From assembly GCF_014195635.1 (NCBI RefSeq), contig NZ_JACICC010000005.1:124001-188000 (forward strand): 64,000 nt of DNA, written 5' to 3'. Positions 17,806 to 26,378 of the stretch are shown piece after piece. This DNA is from Pseudochelatococcus contaminans (GTDB lineage Bacteria > Pseudomonadota > Alphaproteobacteria > Rhizobiales > Beijerinckiaceae). The first letter of the stretch is position 1. Each line of letters begins with the position of its first letter. A model generated the notes under the pieces. That model made no database searches. It was not told the origin of the DNA and saw nothing but the letters and a program-made list of their open reading frames with translations. The position numbers and the translations under genes were made by a program.

Positions 17806-17835
17806 CGCGATGGATCGGCTTGAACGCAAACCGCT

Positions 17836-19392
17836 CTAAAACAGCGAGATCAGCAGCAACACCGCGATGACCCACAGCGCGGTCGTGATGCCACGATTGC
17901 CCCGCGCTTCGGCCTTGCCGATGGAACGCGTGCTTTCCGGCGACAGGCGAAAGCCATGATCGACTGCGTGCTCGAACCTCGCGAAAACACGCTCGCCGCG
18001 CGCCAGCAGGCTGGGCAACCGCGTAACGACTCCGCCCAGATCCTGCGCGCCGCGCCCTGCATCGGCGATGATGCCGGCGGGGCCAAGGTTGCGCTCGATC
18101 CACTCGCGCACCACCGGCTCGGCCGTTCCCCACATATCGAGATGCGGATCGAGCTTGCGCGCCACGCCCTCCACGACGACCATGGTCTTTTGCAGCATGA
18201 CGAGTTCGGTGCGGGTCTCCATGTCGAACAGCGCCGTGACCTCGAACAGCAGCGTCAGCAGCTTAGCCATCGATATTTCGTCGGCGCGGCGGTTATGGAT
18301 CGGCTCGCCGATGGCGCGGATGGCCTGCGCGAAATCATCCACCGAATGGTGCGGCGGCACATAGCCGGCCTCGAAATGCACCTGCGCCGTGCGGCGATAG
18401 TCCCGGGTGATGAAGCCGAGCAGGATTTCCGCCAGAAAACGCCGTTCACGCCGCCCCAGCCTGCCCATGATGCCGCAATCCACGGCCACCAGCCGCCCTT
18501 CCGGGTCAACGAACAGGTTGCCGGGGTGCATGTCGGCGTGGAAAAAGCCGTCGCGCAGCGCATGTCGCAGGAACGACTGGATCACCACCCGCGCCAGCGC
18601 AACCTTGTCGTGCCCCGCCGCCTCGATGGCCGGGATGTCGGACAGCGGAATGCCATCCACCCAGCTACTGGTCATCACATCGCGGCCGGTTGCATCCCAC
18701 TCCACAAGCGGCACGCGGAACTCGGGATCGTCACGCGTGTTTTCGCCCATCTCGGAGAGCGCGGCGGCCTCCAGGCGCAGATCCATCTCCATGGTGACGG
18801 AACGGGCCAGCGTCTCCACCACCTCGACCGGCCGCAGCCGGCGCGTATCCGGCAGCACGCGCTGGATGAGATCGGCGGCAAAACGCATGGACCCGAGATC
18901 GCGCGCGAACCGCTCGCGCACGCCGGGCCGCAACACCTTCACCGCCACCTGCTCCTCGCCCACCGTCAGCCGGGCACGGTGCACCTGCGCGATGGAGGCC
19001 GCGGCAATCGGAGGGCCGAATTCCAAAAATGCCTTGGAAACCGGCACGCCCAGAGTATTCTCGATGATCTTCTCGGCGACCTTTTGGTCGAAAGGCGGCA
19101 TCTTGTCCTGCAAGGACTCGAGATCGCGCGCCGCCCGTGTTCCGACCACATCGGGACGCGTCGCCAGGAACTGTCCGAACTTCACATATGACGGCCCGAG
19201 ACGCCGCAATGCCACCGCCAGCCGTTCAGCGCCGCCGCCGGCGTTGCGCCTTTCGATGATACGAGCGGCGCGGATGCCAAACCGCGCGAATGGCGGCAGG
19301 TCATCGGTCTCGACGAGGCCGAGCGCTCCCTCGCGGGCGAGCACGAACCCCACCCGCGAAAGGCGCGTCAGGTGGACGATGGCGCTGATCAT
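17836..19392 (-). CDS. ubiB: Ubiquinone biosynthesis ABC1/UbiB-type kinase-like protein
   Basis: UbiB is an atypical ADCK/ABC1 kinase-like ATPase that supports ubiquinone synthesis at the membrane. The characteristic N-terminal KxGQ region is RLGPSYVKFGQFLATRPDVV, the alanine-rich nucleotide loop is PIAAASIAQVHRARL, and the catalytic loop is FFHADMHPGNLFVDPEGRLV. The C-terminus ends in a hydrophobic helix (GITTALWVIAVLLLISLF), consistent with the membrane anchor of bacterial UbiB. The length of 518 residues is normal. It follows ubiE by seven bases, so the two form an operon. Confidence 0.95.
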   Translation of the reverse strand: MISAIVHLTRLSRVGFVLAREGALGLVETDDLPPFARFGIRAARIIERRNAGGGAERLAVALRRLGPSYVKFGQFLATRPDVVGTRAARDLESLQDKMPPFDQKVAEKIIENTLGVPVSKAFLEFGPPIAAASIAQVHRARLTVGEEQVAVKVLRPGVRERFARDLGSMRFAADLIQRVLPDTRRLRPVEVVETLARSVTMEMDLRLEAAALSEMGENTRDDPEFRVPLVEWDATGRDVMTSSWVDGIPLSDIPAIEAAGHDKVALARVVIQSFLRHALRDGFFHADMHPGNLFVDPEGRLVAVDCGIMGRLGRRERRFLAEILLGFITRDYRRTAQVHFEAGYVPPHHSVDDFAQAIRAIGEPIHNRRADEISMAKLLTLLFEVTALFDMETRTELVMLQKTMVVVEGVARKLDPHLDMWGTAEPVVREWIERNLGPAGIIADAGRGAQDLGGVVTRLPSLLARGERVFARFEHAVDHGFRLSPESTRSIGKAEARGNRGITTALWVIAVLLLISLF

Positions 19393-19399
19393 GCGGGGC

Positions 19400-20161
19400 T
19401 CATACCTTCCAGCCGGAGTGAATGGCGACGATGCCGCCGCTTAACGGGCGATAACTCGCCCGCGCGAAACCGGCCTCGGTGATCATGTCCGTGAAGGCAT
19501 CCGGCGTGGGGAACTTGCGGATCGACTCCACCAGATAGCGATAAGGCTCACCGTCTCCGGTGACGAGGCGGCCAAGCCCGGGAATCACGTTGAATGAATA
19601 AGCGTCGTAGAACGCATCCAGCAGCGGCACGTCGACGCGGCTGAACTCAAGGCACAGGAAGCGCCCGCCGCGCCGCAGCACGCGATAGGCCTCACGCAGC
19701 GCAGCCGGAATGTCGGGCACGTTGCGGATGCCGAAGGCAATCGTATAAGCGTCATAGGTTGACGAAGGCAGCGGCAAGGTTTCGGCATTCCCCTGCACGA
19801 AACGCAACCGCTCACCGTACTTGTCGCCCGCTCGCTCGCGGCCCACGCGCAGCATATCGCCGTTGATGTCGAGGATGGTTACCGCGGTGCGCGGACCACC
19901 CGCCTGCAGCACCCGGAATGCGATATCGCCGGTGCCGCCAGCCACATCCAGATGGTGAAATGCGTGGTGGTGCGGCGGCCGCAGCATGGAGATGAGCGCG
20001 TCCTTCCACAGCCTGTGCATGCCGGCGGACATCAGATCGTTCATCAGGTCATAGCGATCGGCCACCTTGTGAAACACGTCGTCCACAAGGCCCTGCTTGC
20101 GCGCCAGCGGCACATCCCTGAAGCCGAAATGGGTCGTCTCTTCGCTCGTCATTCCATTCAT
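19400..20161 (-). CDS. ubiE: Ubiquinone/menaquinone C-methyltransferase UbiE
   Basis: UbiE is the SAM-dependent C-methyltransferase of ubiquinone synthesis (and menaquinone synthesis where present). Family signatures are [20 protein letters not shown] near residue 30, the SAM-binding [18 protein letters not shown], and [20 protein letters not shown] followed by [11 protein letters not shown]. The C-terminal [15 protein letters not shown] is the standard ending. I chose the ATG at 20161 (253 residues); an ATG nine bases further in and an upstream one at 20209 are alternatives. It leads the ubiE-ubiB operon and is divergent from mutM, with a 12-bp perfect inverted repeat between them. Confidence 0.95.
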   Translation of the reverse strand: MNGMTSEETTHFGFRDVPLARKQGLVDDVFHKVADRYDLMNDLMSAGMHRLWKDALISMLRPPHHHAFHHLDVAGGTGDIAFRVLQAGGPRTAVTILDINGDMLRVGRERAGDKYGERLRFVQGNAETLPLPSSTYDAYTIAFGIRNVPDIPAALREAYRVLRRGGRFLCLEFSRVDVPLLDAFYDAYSFNVIPGLGRLVTGDGEPYRYLVESIRKFPTPDAFTDMITEAGFARASYRPLSGGIVAIHSGWKV

Positions 20162-20203
20162 CCTGCTTCGCCAGCCCCACAGCCGCCGATCCATGCTGTC
20201 GCG

Positions 20204-20238
20204 GACCATAGCGAATGCGTTACGGCTTCGCTATGGTC
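20204..20238. repeat. Perfect 12-bp inverted repeat between ubiE and mutM
   Basis: The arms GACCATAGCGAA (20204-20215) and TTCGCTATGGTC (20227-20238) are perfectly complementary with an 11-base loop. No T tract follows on either strand, so it is not an obvious terminator; an operator or a leader hairpin for ubiE is more likely given its place between divergent genes. Confidence 0.7.
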
Positions 20239-20336
20239 ATGTCGATAACCGAGAATGCGGCATTCTACAAATTTGGCCGATATATCCCATTATCATCCTG
20301 CCACTCGCCACCCCGTTCACGAAGAGTATCCCCGCC

Positions 20337-21221
20337 ATGCCGGAATTGCCGGAAGTCGAAACCGTCCGACGCGGCCTTGAACCTGTGATGAAGGACGCGC
20401 GCTTCACGCTGGTAGAGCAGCGCCGCCCCGATCTGCGCTTTCCCTTCCCCGATCAATTCACCCAGCGCCTGCAGGGACGCACGGTCACGGCGCTGACACG
20501 GCGGGCGAAATATCTGGTAGCGGATATGGACGGCGACGACCTGCTCGTCATGCATCTGGGCATGAGCGGCCGCTTCCTGATCGAGAACGGATCGGATGAC
20601 CGGGACGGCCCCGGCCATTTCCACGCCGAGACCGGCGGCAATTCGGCGCACGACCATGTCGTGTTTCACCTCTCGAACGGCGCGCGCATTACCTATAACG
20701 ACACGCGGCGATTCGGTTTCATGCTGCTTGTGCCCGTTGCGGAAAGGCTGACGCATGCCGTCTTCCGCCATGTCGGAATCGAGCCTCTCGGCAATGAACT
20801 GGGAGCGGAAACGCTGGCGCGTCTTTTCGCAGGCAAGCGCGCACCACTGAAGGCCGCGCTGCTCGATCAGCGTCTCATTGCTGGGCTGGGCAACATCTAC
20901 GTTTGCGAAGCCCTGCATAGGTCTGGCCTGTCTCCCGAGCGCGCCGCCGGCTCCATTGTCATGCCTGATGGACGACCCACGGACGACGCGCGGCGCCTGG
21001 CCACCGCCATACGCGACGTATTGACCGACGCTATTGCCGCCGGCGGCTCCACCCTGCGTGACTATGCGCAGGCCGATGGCTCACTTGGCTATTTCCAGCA
21101 CACATTCCGCGTCTACGACAGAGAGGGCCTGCCCTGCCCGACGCCCGGATGTTCGGGCCATGTGGAACGCATTGTGCAATCCGGCCGTTCAACGTTCTTC
21201 TGCCGCTCCTGCCAGACATAA
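20337..21221 (+). CDS. mutM: Formamidopyrimidine-DNA glycosylase
   Basis: MutM (Fpg) removes oxidised purines such as 8-oxoguanine and nicks the abasic site. The mature N-terminus [17 protein letters not shown] supplies the catalytic Pro after Met removal and Glu3. The helix-two-turn-helix is in [20 protein letters not shown], and the C-terminal zinc finger reads CPTPGC then CRSC, with all four cysteines. The length of 294 residues is normal. The ATG at 20337 is fixed by the MPELPEVE start. The gene is divergent from ubiE, a common arrangement in Hyphomicrobiales. Confidence 0.97.
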   Translation: MPELPEVETVRRGLEPVMKDARFTLVEQRRPDLRFPFPDQFTQRLQGRTVTALTRRAKYLVADMDGDDLLVMHLGMSGRFLIENGSDDRDGPGHFHAETGGNSAHDHVVFHLSNGARITYNDTRRFGFMLLVPVAERLTHAVFRHVGIEPLGNELGAETLARLFAGKRAPLKAALLDQRLIAGLGNIYVCEALHRSGLSPERAAGSIVMPDGRPTDDARRLATAIRDVLTDAIAAGGSTLRDYAQADGSLGYFQHTFRVYDREGLPCPTPGCSGHVERIVQSGRSTFFCRSCQT

Positions 21222-21332
21222 AGCGAGTGCAGAGTATGCTTTCATAATGCCGGAGACAGCTTAAATCCGATATCGAAGATGGCTTGTTTCTCAGCAGGGG
21301 AAGCCGAAAAGCTGTAACCGTCAAGCTTTCAC

Positions 21333-21357
21333 GGAACCCCTGCCTTTCAAGAACGTT
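21333..21357 (+). promoter_or_regulatory. EcfG-type general stress promoter
   Basis: GGAAC (21333-21337), a 16-base spacer and CGTT (21354-21357) match the consensus recognised by sigma EcfG of the alphaproteobacterial general stress response. Transcription would begin about 50 bases before the KGG-repeat stress gene, a typical target. Confidence 0.75.
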
Positions 21358-21412
21358 GACCTGTCAGTGAAGCAGCGCAAAGCCGCACAGAACGGGATGA
21401 CGAGTGACAGCA

Positions 21413-21772
21413 ATGCCTAAATCCAACAGCAGATCTGCTACGAAGCACAACGATTCGACAGAACCGGCAAACAACCGTTCAATTGCGAGTTCAGCAGCAG
21501 CAACCGACAGGCCGGTAAAAACCGCAAAATCCACCGCTACACGGGGATTTGCCTCTATGGACCCGGAAAAGCAGCGCGCTATAGCGTCCAAGGGCGGTCA
21601 GAGCGTGCCGGATGAAAAACGCAGTTTCTCGCAGAACCGCAAGCTGGCGTCCGAAGCCGGCCGCAAGGGCGGTCGCAGCGTACCGGACGAAAAGCGCAGC
21701 TTCTCCCGCGATCCAAACCTCGCCGCTGAAGCAGGCCGGAAAGGCGGCCAGTCACCGGCGAAAACGGAATAG
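21413..21772 (+). CDS. KGG-repeat stress-induced protein
   Basis: This is a small hydrophilic protein of 119 residues, basic and low in hydrophobic amino acids. Its second half has three copies of the KGG stress-induced motif: AIASKGGQSVPDEKRSFSQN, AGRKGGRSVPDEKRSFSRDP and AGRKGGQSP. Proteins with this repeat (related to fungal con-10 and bacterial stress proteins) accumulate under stress; the molecular action is unknown. The first 45 residues are Ser/Thr/Ala rich. ATG at 21413 is chosen; a GTG at 21404 is an alternative. The EcfG-type promoter upstream supports induction in the general stress response, and an HWE histidine kinase gene converges on it. Confidence 0.85.
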   Translation: MPKSNSRSATKHNDSTEPANNRSIASSAAATDRPVKTAKSTATRGFASMDPEKQRAIASKGGQSVPDEKRSFSQNRKLASEAGRKGGRSVPDEKRSFSRDPNLAAEAGRKGGQSPAKTE

Positions 21773-21892
21773 ACTTGTTTCATCTAAGTCAGAAAAACCA
21801 AAAGGCAGAATGATCGCAGACAGGATGTTTGCAGATTTTCGGTTCGTAAAGGACTCTCTAAAAATCTGCAAACCTGAATTCGTCATGCTGGT

Positions 21893-23143
21893 TTACTGTC
21901 CAAGGCGCTGGCGGTTCATCCTTATTTCAACGACAAGGCCGTCCGCCTGCCAATCAAACTGCACCGCCCCCTCAAGTTGACCGAGGATCGTACGTTTGAT
22001 GAGCGTCGAACCGAATCCAAAATTCTGCGGCGGGGCGCTGAGGCATGGCCCACCACCTTCGCGCCATGACAACACACAGTCGCGGCCCTCGAATCGGCAA
22101 TCGATGCCGACGCGGCCGCCGGGTATCGACAGTGCACCATATTTAACAGCGTTGGTCGCCAGCTCGTGCAGTACAAGCCCCAATGCCGTGAGACTGCCCT
22201 GCCCCAAAACCGGCTGATCGTTCGGTATCAGCATCGTGTCGGCAAGATCGATACGATCATCACCATCGCTGTAAGGCGCGGCGACCACCTTCACCAATGC
22301 CCTGAACTGGTCGGAGAACGATACAAACGTGTGCCCGACAAGATGATCGCTCGCTCCCTGATGCACGATGCCCTGCGCGCGGCCCAGCGCTTCAAGCCGC
22401 CCCCGCACCTTGAGGGCCATTTCCTGCGGTGTGGCGGCCGTGCGGGCTGACGCGCTGACGATGCCGCTGGCCACCGTGAGAATGTTGCCGATACGATGAC
22501 GCATTTCGCGCACCAGAAGCTCCTGCACCTCCAGGGCCTCTTTGAGCGCACGCTTGTCACGGATCATTTTCAGGGCAATGCCGGCAAAGCTGGCCAATTC
22601 GCCCAGCACCCGTGCGTCGACACCATCGAACTGGCGATCTTCATCATGGGAAATCACCCACAACGCACCGAGCGGCCGATCCCCCGCCAGGTAGATCGGC
22701 ACAAGCAGGGCCTCATGGTTAACGATGCCCGGCAGCGCGTAGTCAGCACAGATCAGTTCGGGAAAGGCGATCAGGATCGGCCCGCCCTCATCGATGCATA
22801 TACCGCAAGGGCTGGCCTGTCGCGGTGTCGTGCGCCCGATAAACGGCTTGCACGCGCCTGTCACGTAGTGCCAGCGGAAAACGTCCCCCTCCGGCGAGTC
22901 AGGTTCGTGCAGGCTGATCCCGGAAGAATGCGCGCCGCTGATGCGCAATGCCTTGTCGACCAGATATGTCAGGAACGAATCCGGTTGCTCCAGCATTTGC
23001 CATGCCAGATCTTGCAACGCATGAACTTCTTCGCGCGGGTCCAGCGCCCTGCGCGGGCGCGTCATCAACTGGTGCGTGATGACGGCCCCGACATGAAACG
23101 GCTCGATCCCGGGCGACAGCAACGACGCATGACCGGCGCCCAT
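21893..23143 (-). CDS. HWE-family histidine kinase with N-terminal GAF domain
   Basis: The 416-residue protein has a GAF-like sensory domain (about 45-190) and then an HWE/HisKA_2 kinase. The phosphoacceptor His216 is in VREMRHRIGNILTVASGIVS. The ATPase part has LVLHELATNAVKYGALSIPGG as N box, followed by the WRE of VLSWREGGGP that gives the HWE family its name, and GFGSTLIKRTI as G box. No transmembrane segment is visible, so it is probably cytoplasmic. The signal is unknown; cysteines in PCGIC and ICADY could bind a ligand. Kinases of this family often act on PhyR in the general stress response, which fits the EcfG promoter next door, but no response regulator is in the window. Confidence 0.88.
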   Translation of the reverse strand: MGAGHASLLSPGIEPFHVGAVITHQLMTRPRRALDPREEVHALQDLAWQMLEQPDSFLTYLVDKALRISGAHSSGISLHEPDSPEGDVFRWHYVTGACKPFIGRTTPRQASPCGICIDEGGPILIAFPELICADYALPGIVNHEALLVPIYLAGDRPLGALWVISHDEDRQFDGVDARVLGELASFAGIALKMIRDKRALKEALEVQELLVREMRHRIGNILTVASGIVSASARTAATPQEMALKVRGRLEALGRAQGIVHQGASDHLVGHTFVSFSDQFRALVKVVAAPYSDGDDRIDLADTMLIPNDQPVLGQGSLTALGLVLHELATNAVKYGALSIPGGRVGIDCRFEGRDCVLSWREGGGPCLSAPPQNFGFGSTLIKRTILGQLEGAVQFDWQADGLVVEIRMNRQRLGQ

Positions 23144-23266
23144 ACTTTTCTACTCCGCCCCCGCACGCATGCCTGTGGAGCAATGATTTGCTACCATGGC
23201 ATTCCATCCGTTTGCACGGGGGCTGTCAAGAGACACCTTGTATCAGGCAACAATGCGGCCCCGGTG

Positions 23267-24691
23267 TCAAATCTGCAGACCGCCATCCTGCGTCGGCGGC
23301 TCCGCATGGCCGACCACCCGCAGGATATGAGGCAGATCATGCCGCACCAGCCGCTCGACAGTATCGACCTGCGCATGAACATCCGCGATATTGAGCATAG
23401 GATCGGCAAGGCAGTGATAATTGACGACAAGACCACCCGGTGTCTCACGCACCCTGACCTGATGAACGTCATGGATTGAACGCGTTTCCGCAGAGCGGCG
23501 GCGCAACGCTTCCGTCACCACCTCCACCACGTCGGCGGAAGCATCCTGTCCTTCGAGCGGCTCGATCTCCAGCGGCTCGATATGCGTCTCGACTTCGGTT
23601 TCCGCCCCGAACTCTTCCCGCAACGCTGCTTCCAATCGGGTAGCGACCACATGAGCCTCGCCCAGCGTGGCGCGACCGTCGATCTCAAGGTCGAGGCTGA
23701 TCGAAAGCCGCCCGTTGATGCTCTGCACCGTGACGTGATGCACGGGAATATGGTTGCGATGCGCGATGAGCCAGACGCGCTCCTGCACGGTTTCGGAATT
23801 AAGCTGCACGGGATTGGCCGTGACGGTAAAGGCCGACCCCGGCAACTCCCGCGCCAACACGTCCGTCACCTGCTCGCGGATGGCGCGCACGCGTTCCAGC
23901 GGCAGTGTGCGCGACACGTCAACCTCGACATCACCAAGAAAGCCGGAGCCGGACGGACGCACCTTCACCCCATTCACGGCGACCACACCCGGCACCTTGA
24001 GGCTTATCGCCGAAACATTCTCCGCCACGCCCTGCGGCGCGGTATCCAGCAGGTTCGCGATGGTGCGACGGGCCAGCCCGAAGCCGGCAATGGCGATATA
24101 AACCGAAACACCGATAGCAATCAGCGCATCCGCCGCCTGATAACCGAGCGCGGCAAGGCCAAGTGCAATCAGCACGAAAATGGAGTTTACGAGGTCGGAA
24201 GAGAAGTGCAGCGCATCGGCTTCAAGCGCCTCGCTGCCGGTTTCCTTCGCCACCTTTTTCAACGTCCACCAGCGCCAGCCGTCCACAATGATCGCACCGA
24301 CAAGGATGCCCGCGGCAAGCCAGCTCGGCTGCACATCATCGGCTCCCGACGCCAGACGGCGCACACCCTCAAAAGCCACGACGCCGGATAACAGAAAGAG
24401 AAACGCCGTCTCGGCAAGCGCCGACATGGATTCGAACTTGCCGTGACCATAATGGTGCTTGTCATCGGCAGGCTTGTGCGCCTCACGCAACGCCAGCCAC
24501 GTCAATGTTGTCGCCCCGACATCCAGAAGGCTGTTGGCAGCATCGGAAAGCAGCGCCAGCGAACCCGTCATAAAACCGGCAATCGCCTTGGCGACCATCA
24601 GAAGAGCGCTGACCAGAATCGAAATGAATGCAACGCGTTCCTTGCGTCTTTCAAGCGCCGCCCGATCATCGATCTGCTGACCGTTCGTCAT
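23267..24691 (-). CDS. Cation diffusion facilitator (CDF) family metal transporter
   Basis: CDF proteins export divalent metals such as Zn2+, Fe2+, Mn2+ or Co2+ from the cytoplasm in exchange for protons. The six-helix membrane part spans about residues 15-210, with LSDAANSLLDVGATT and the DKHHYGHGKFESMSALAE segment that supplies conserved metal-site and loop residues, and LEADALHFSSDLVNS in helix 5. A ZT_dimer cytoplasmic domain follows. At 474 residues it is longer than the usual 300 because of an extra C-terminal region (about 380-474) repeating the ferredoxin-like fold (VHQVRVRETPGGLVVNYHC). ATG at 24691 has AGAAG upstream; the reading to 24766 is not supported. The metal is not predictable. 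Confidence 0.9.
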   Translation of the reverse strand: MTNGQQIDDRAALERRKERVAFISILVSALLMVAKAIAGFMTGSLALLSDAANSLLDVGATTLTWLALREAHKPADDKHHYGHGKFESMSALAETAFLFLLSGVVAFEGVRRLASGADDVQPSWLAAGILVGAIIVDGWRWWTLKKVAKETGSEALEADALHFSSDLVNSIFVLIALGLAALGYQAADALIAIGVSVYIAIAGFGLARRTIANLLDTAPQGVAENVSAISLKVPGVVAVNGVKVRPSGSGFLGDVEVDVSRTLPLERVRAIREQVTDVLARELPGSAFTVTANPVQLNSETVQERVWLIAHRNHIPVHHVTVQSINGRLSISLDLEIDGRATLGEAHVVATRLEAALREEFGAETEVETHIEPLEIEPLEGQDASADVVEVVTEALRRRSAETRSIHDVHQVRVRETPGGLVVNYHCLADPMLNIADVHAQVDTVERLVRHDLPHILRVVGHAEPPTQDGGLQI

Positions 24692-25051
24692 ACTTCTTCT
24701 CCCGCCAACCAATGGCCTGCTTTTACCCGGAACCGCCGGGACGCCGACAGACAACACCGAAAACATCGCCCAGAGGCGCTCGAAACAAGGCTGCTCAAGC
24801 AGTAAGGCGGCGCTGGGTGCGCCGCCATCTCATAGTCCATTCTCATGCGGCCGGATCATGCATTCGAACTCAAACGAACAGATGACGCTACATTCTTTCG
24901 AAGAGGCAATTATGGGAGATTTTTTTGCCCTCGGTCATCAGTTGTCCACCGGAATTGGGTTAATTGAACGCCGGTTCGATTTCATAAGAACGCGCGCTAT
25001 GCCCATTTAAGCTTGAACGGGCTCTGGACCGATGCAGGAAAGGCAACACTG
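24692..25051. other. Intergenic region with a GC-rich hairpin, no gene seen
   Basis: This 360-base gap separates the divergent CDF transporter and glyoxalase genes. GGCGGCGC (24806-24813) and GCGCCGCC (24819-24826) make an eight-pair hairpin about 115 bases upstream of the CDF gene, without a T tract. I found no convincing short gene and no recognisable metal riboswitch. Confidence 0.5.
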
Positions 25052-25492
25052 ATGCGTTATGTTCACACCATGGTTCGCGTGCGCGATCTCGATGCGGCGC
25101 TGGATTTTTACGTCGGAAAATTCGGGCTTGTGGAAACGCGCCGCGTTGAAAACGAGGCCGGTCGTTTCACCCTGATTTTCCTCGCCGCCCCGGGCGATGT
25201 CGAAAGCGTGCAGGAACGCCGCTCCCCGGAGTTGGAGCTGACATGGAACTGGGACGACGAAGAGTATACAGGCGGCCGCAACTTCGGTCACCTTGCCTAT
25301 CGCGTCGACGATATCTACGCGACCTGCGCCAAACTGGCGAAAGCCGGCGTCACCATCAACCGCCCACCCCGTGACGGACACATGGCCTTCATCCGCTCGC
25401 CAGACGGCATCTCCATCGAAATCCTGCAGGAAGGCGATGCCCTGCCCCCGCAGGAGCCGTGGACAAGCCTCCCCAACATCGGCGAGTGGTGA
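25052..25492 (+). CDS. gloA: Lactoylglutathione lyase (glyoxalase I)
   Basis: Glyoxalase I isomerises the hemithioacetal of methylglyoxal and glutathione to S-lactoylglutathione. The 146-residue protein has the two beta-alpha-beta-beta-beta repeats: [20 protein letters not shown], the metal ligand Glu in [28 protein letters not shown], and [17 protein letters not shown]. The ligands His5, the Glu of LELTWN, the His of FGHLAY and the Glu of SIEIL are all present. The ATG at 25052 was chosen over an upstream in-frame codon because the conserved sequence begins there and AGGAAAGG lies upstream. It is a single gene. Confidence 0.95.
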   Translation: MRYVHTMVRVRDLDAALDFYVGKFGLVETRRVENEAGRFTLIFLAAPGDVESVQERRSPELELTWNWDDEEYTGGRNFGHLAYRVDDIYATCAKLAKAGVTINRPPRDGHMAFIRSPDGISIEILQEGDALPPQEPWTSLPNIGEW

Positions 25493-25502
25493 ACCGCCAG
25501 CG

Positions 25503-25748
25503 CTATCGAGCAGCGAACGGATCGTTGTCCGGAGTGATCAGCGATCCGGGCCTGTTATGGCCACTGTAGACCACCGCAGCCTGCTCCGGCGGAGGCTTTC
25601 CGACGCCGCGGCTGCGACTCTGTTTTTGTGGCGCGGCGCATCCGGCCATGGCAGCAGTCATTAAAACAACCACCGCAACAGTGAGAAAGCGCCTTGCGCC
25701 AAAGCTGGACCGGCTGCAATTGCGCGAACGTTCAAAAGTTGAAGGCAT
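25503..25748 (-). CDS. Small putative lipoprotein
   Basis: The reading frame gives 81 residues starting MPSTFERSRNCSRSSFGARR. A hydrophobic stretch FLTVAVVVLMTAAMAG leads into a lipobox-like MAGC, so the mature protein would be a lipid-anchored peptide of about 43 residues that is rich in Gln, Pro and Ser (CAAPQKQSRSRGVG). AAGGG seven bases upstream supports ATG at 25748 over earlier in-frame ATGs. No family is recognised and no function is proposed. It converges on gloA, 10 bases from its stop. Confidence 0.6.
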   Translation of the reverse strand: MPSTFERSRNCSRSSFGARRFLTVAVVVLMTAAMAGCAAPQKQSRSRGVGKPPPEQAAVVYSGHNRPGSLITPDNDPFAAR

Positions 25749-26203
25749 ATCCAACCCTTCTTGCATTTTTCTGCGATCTCCCTGGATCTTCCGGCCTTTC
25801 ATTCGGAAAAGAGGATTCACGTCCGGCACCAGCCTCGACCACCGACGATTCAGGCACCTTTCGCGAGCTGTATGTCATGACATAGGTAAACGATCATCGA
25901 AAGCGTGGCATTAAGCCCATCAAGCAAGGGCCTGGCTTCTCCACAGCGCAAGGCGCTACGTCAACATCGAAAACCCATTTCCGACAGAAACTTATGGGCG
26001 CATCCCCTGAAGTCAGCAATCGACAGCCAGGCCAGTTTTACACAGCAAACGAGTTATCCATCGTTCTTCGGCAAAAAAATCCCGCATAGCGCTTGACGGG
26101 CGATCCAGTCCCATCTAATTAAACCCCGGTCAGACGGAGCGACGTTGTCGCTTCCAGCGTGTATTAAGTGAAGGTATAGAATCTTCAGACACATGCTGAT
26201 TGT
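25749..26203. other. Intergenic region upstream of tRNA-Gln, no gene seen
   Basis: This 455-base gap has only short frames. GTATAGAAT at 26174-26182 could be the -10 region of the tRNA promoter, but a convincing -35 was not found. Confidence 0.4.
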
Positions 26204-26277
26204 TGGGGAATAGTTTAACGGTAGAACTGCGGACTCTGACTCCGTCAGTCCTGGTTCGAATCCAGGTTCCCCAGCCA
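26204..26277 (+). tRNA. tRNA-Gln (anticodon CTG)
   Basis: A complete cloverleaf can be folded. The acceptor arm TGGGGAA pairs with TTCCCCA, with the weak U1-A72 pair usual for tRNA-Gln; the D arm contains TAGTTTAACGG; the anticodon stem GCGGA/TCCGT holds loop CTCTGAC with anticodon CTG; the T arm is CCTGGTTCGAATCCAGG; and CCA is encoded (26275-26277). Its last 17 bases form the left attachment repeat of the island that follows. Confidence 0.97.
26261..26277 (+). repeat. Left attachment repeat within tRNA-Gln
   Basis: TCCAGGTTCCCCAGCCA is the 3' end of the tRNA (T arm half, acceptor strand and CCA). It recurs exactly at 37494-37510, in the same orientation, as expected of the integrase core site. 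Confidence 0.9.
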
Positions 26278-26378
26278 TCTTCCTCCTAAGCAATTGAAAT
26301 CATTAAAGTGCCTCGCGCCACCTGAGGCGGGATGAAGCATTTTGCTACAAACCGCTGCTACAAAGAGAGCGAAGCGGC

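Noticed and set aside
24806-24826. GC-rich hairpin upstream of the CDF transporter as a possible metal riboswitch
   Set aside because: Only a single simple stem is present, without the conserved loops of known manganese or NiCo riboswitches.
24950-24985. GGAAT-N16-CGGT near the glyoxalase gene as a second EcfG promoter
   Set aside because: Both the -35 and -10 blocks deviate from the GGAAC/CGTT consensus.
26054-26293. Leftward 79-codon frame reading GEPGFEPGLTESESAVLPLN over the tRNA-Gln gene
   Set aside because: This sequence is the well-known false protein produced by translating the antisense of a tRNA gene; the tRNA fold is complete.
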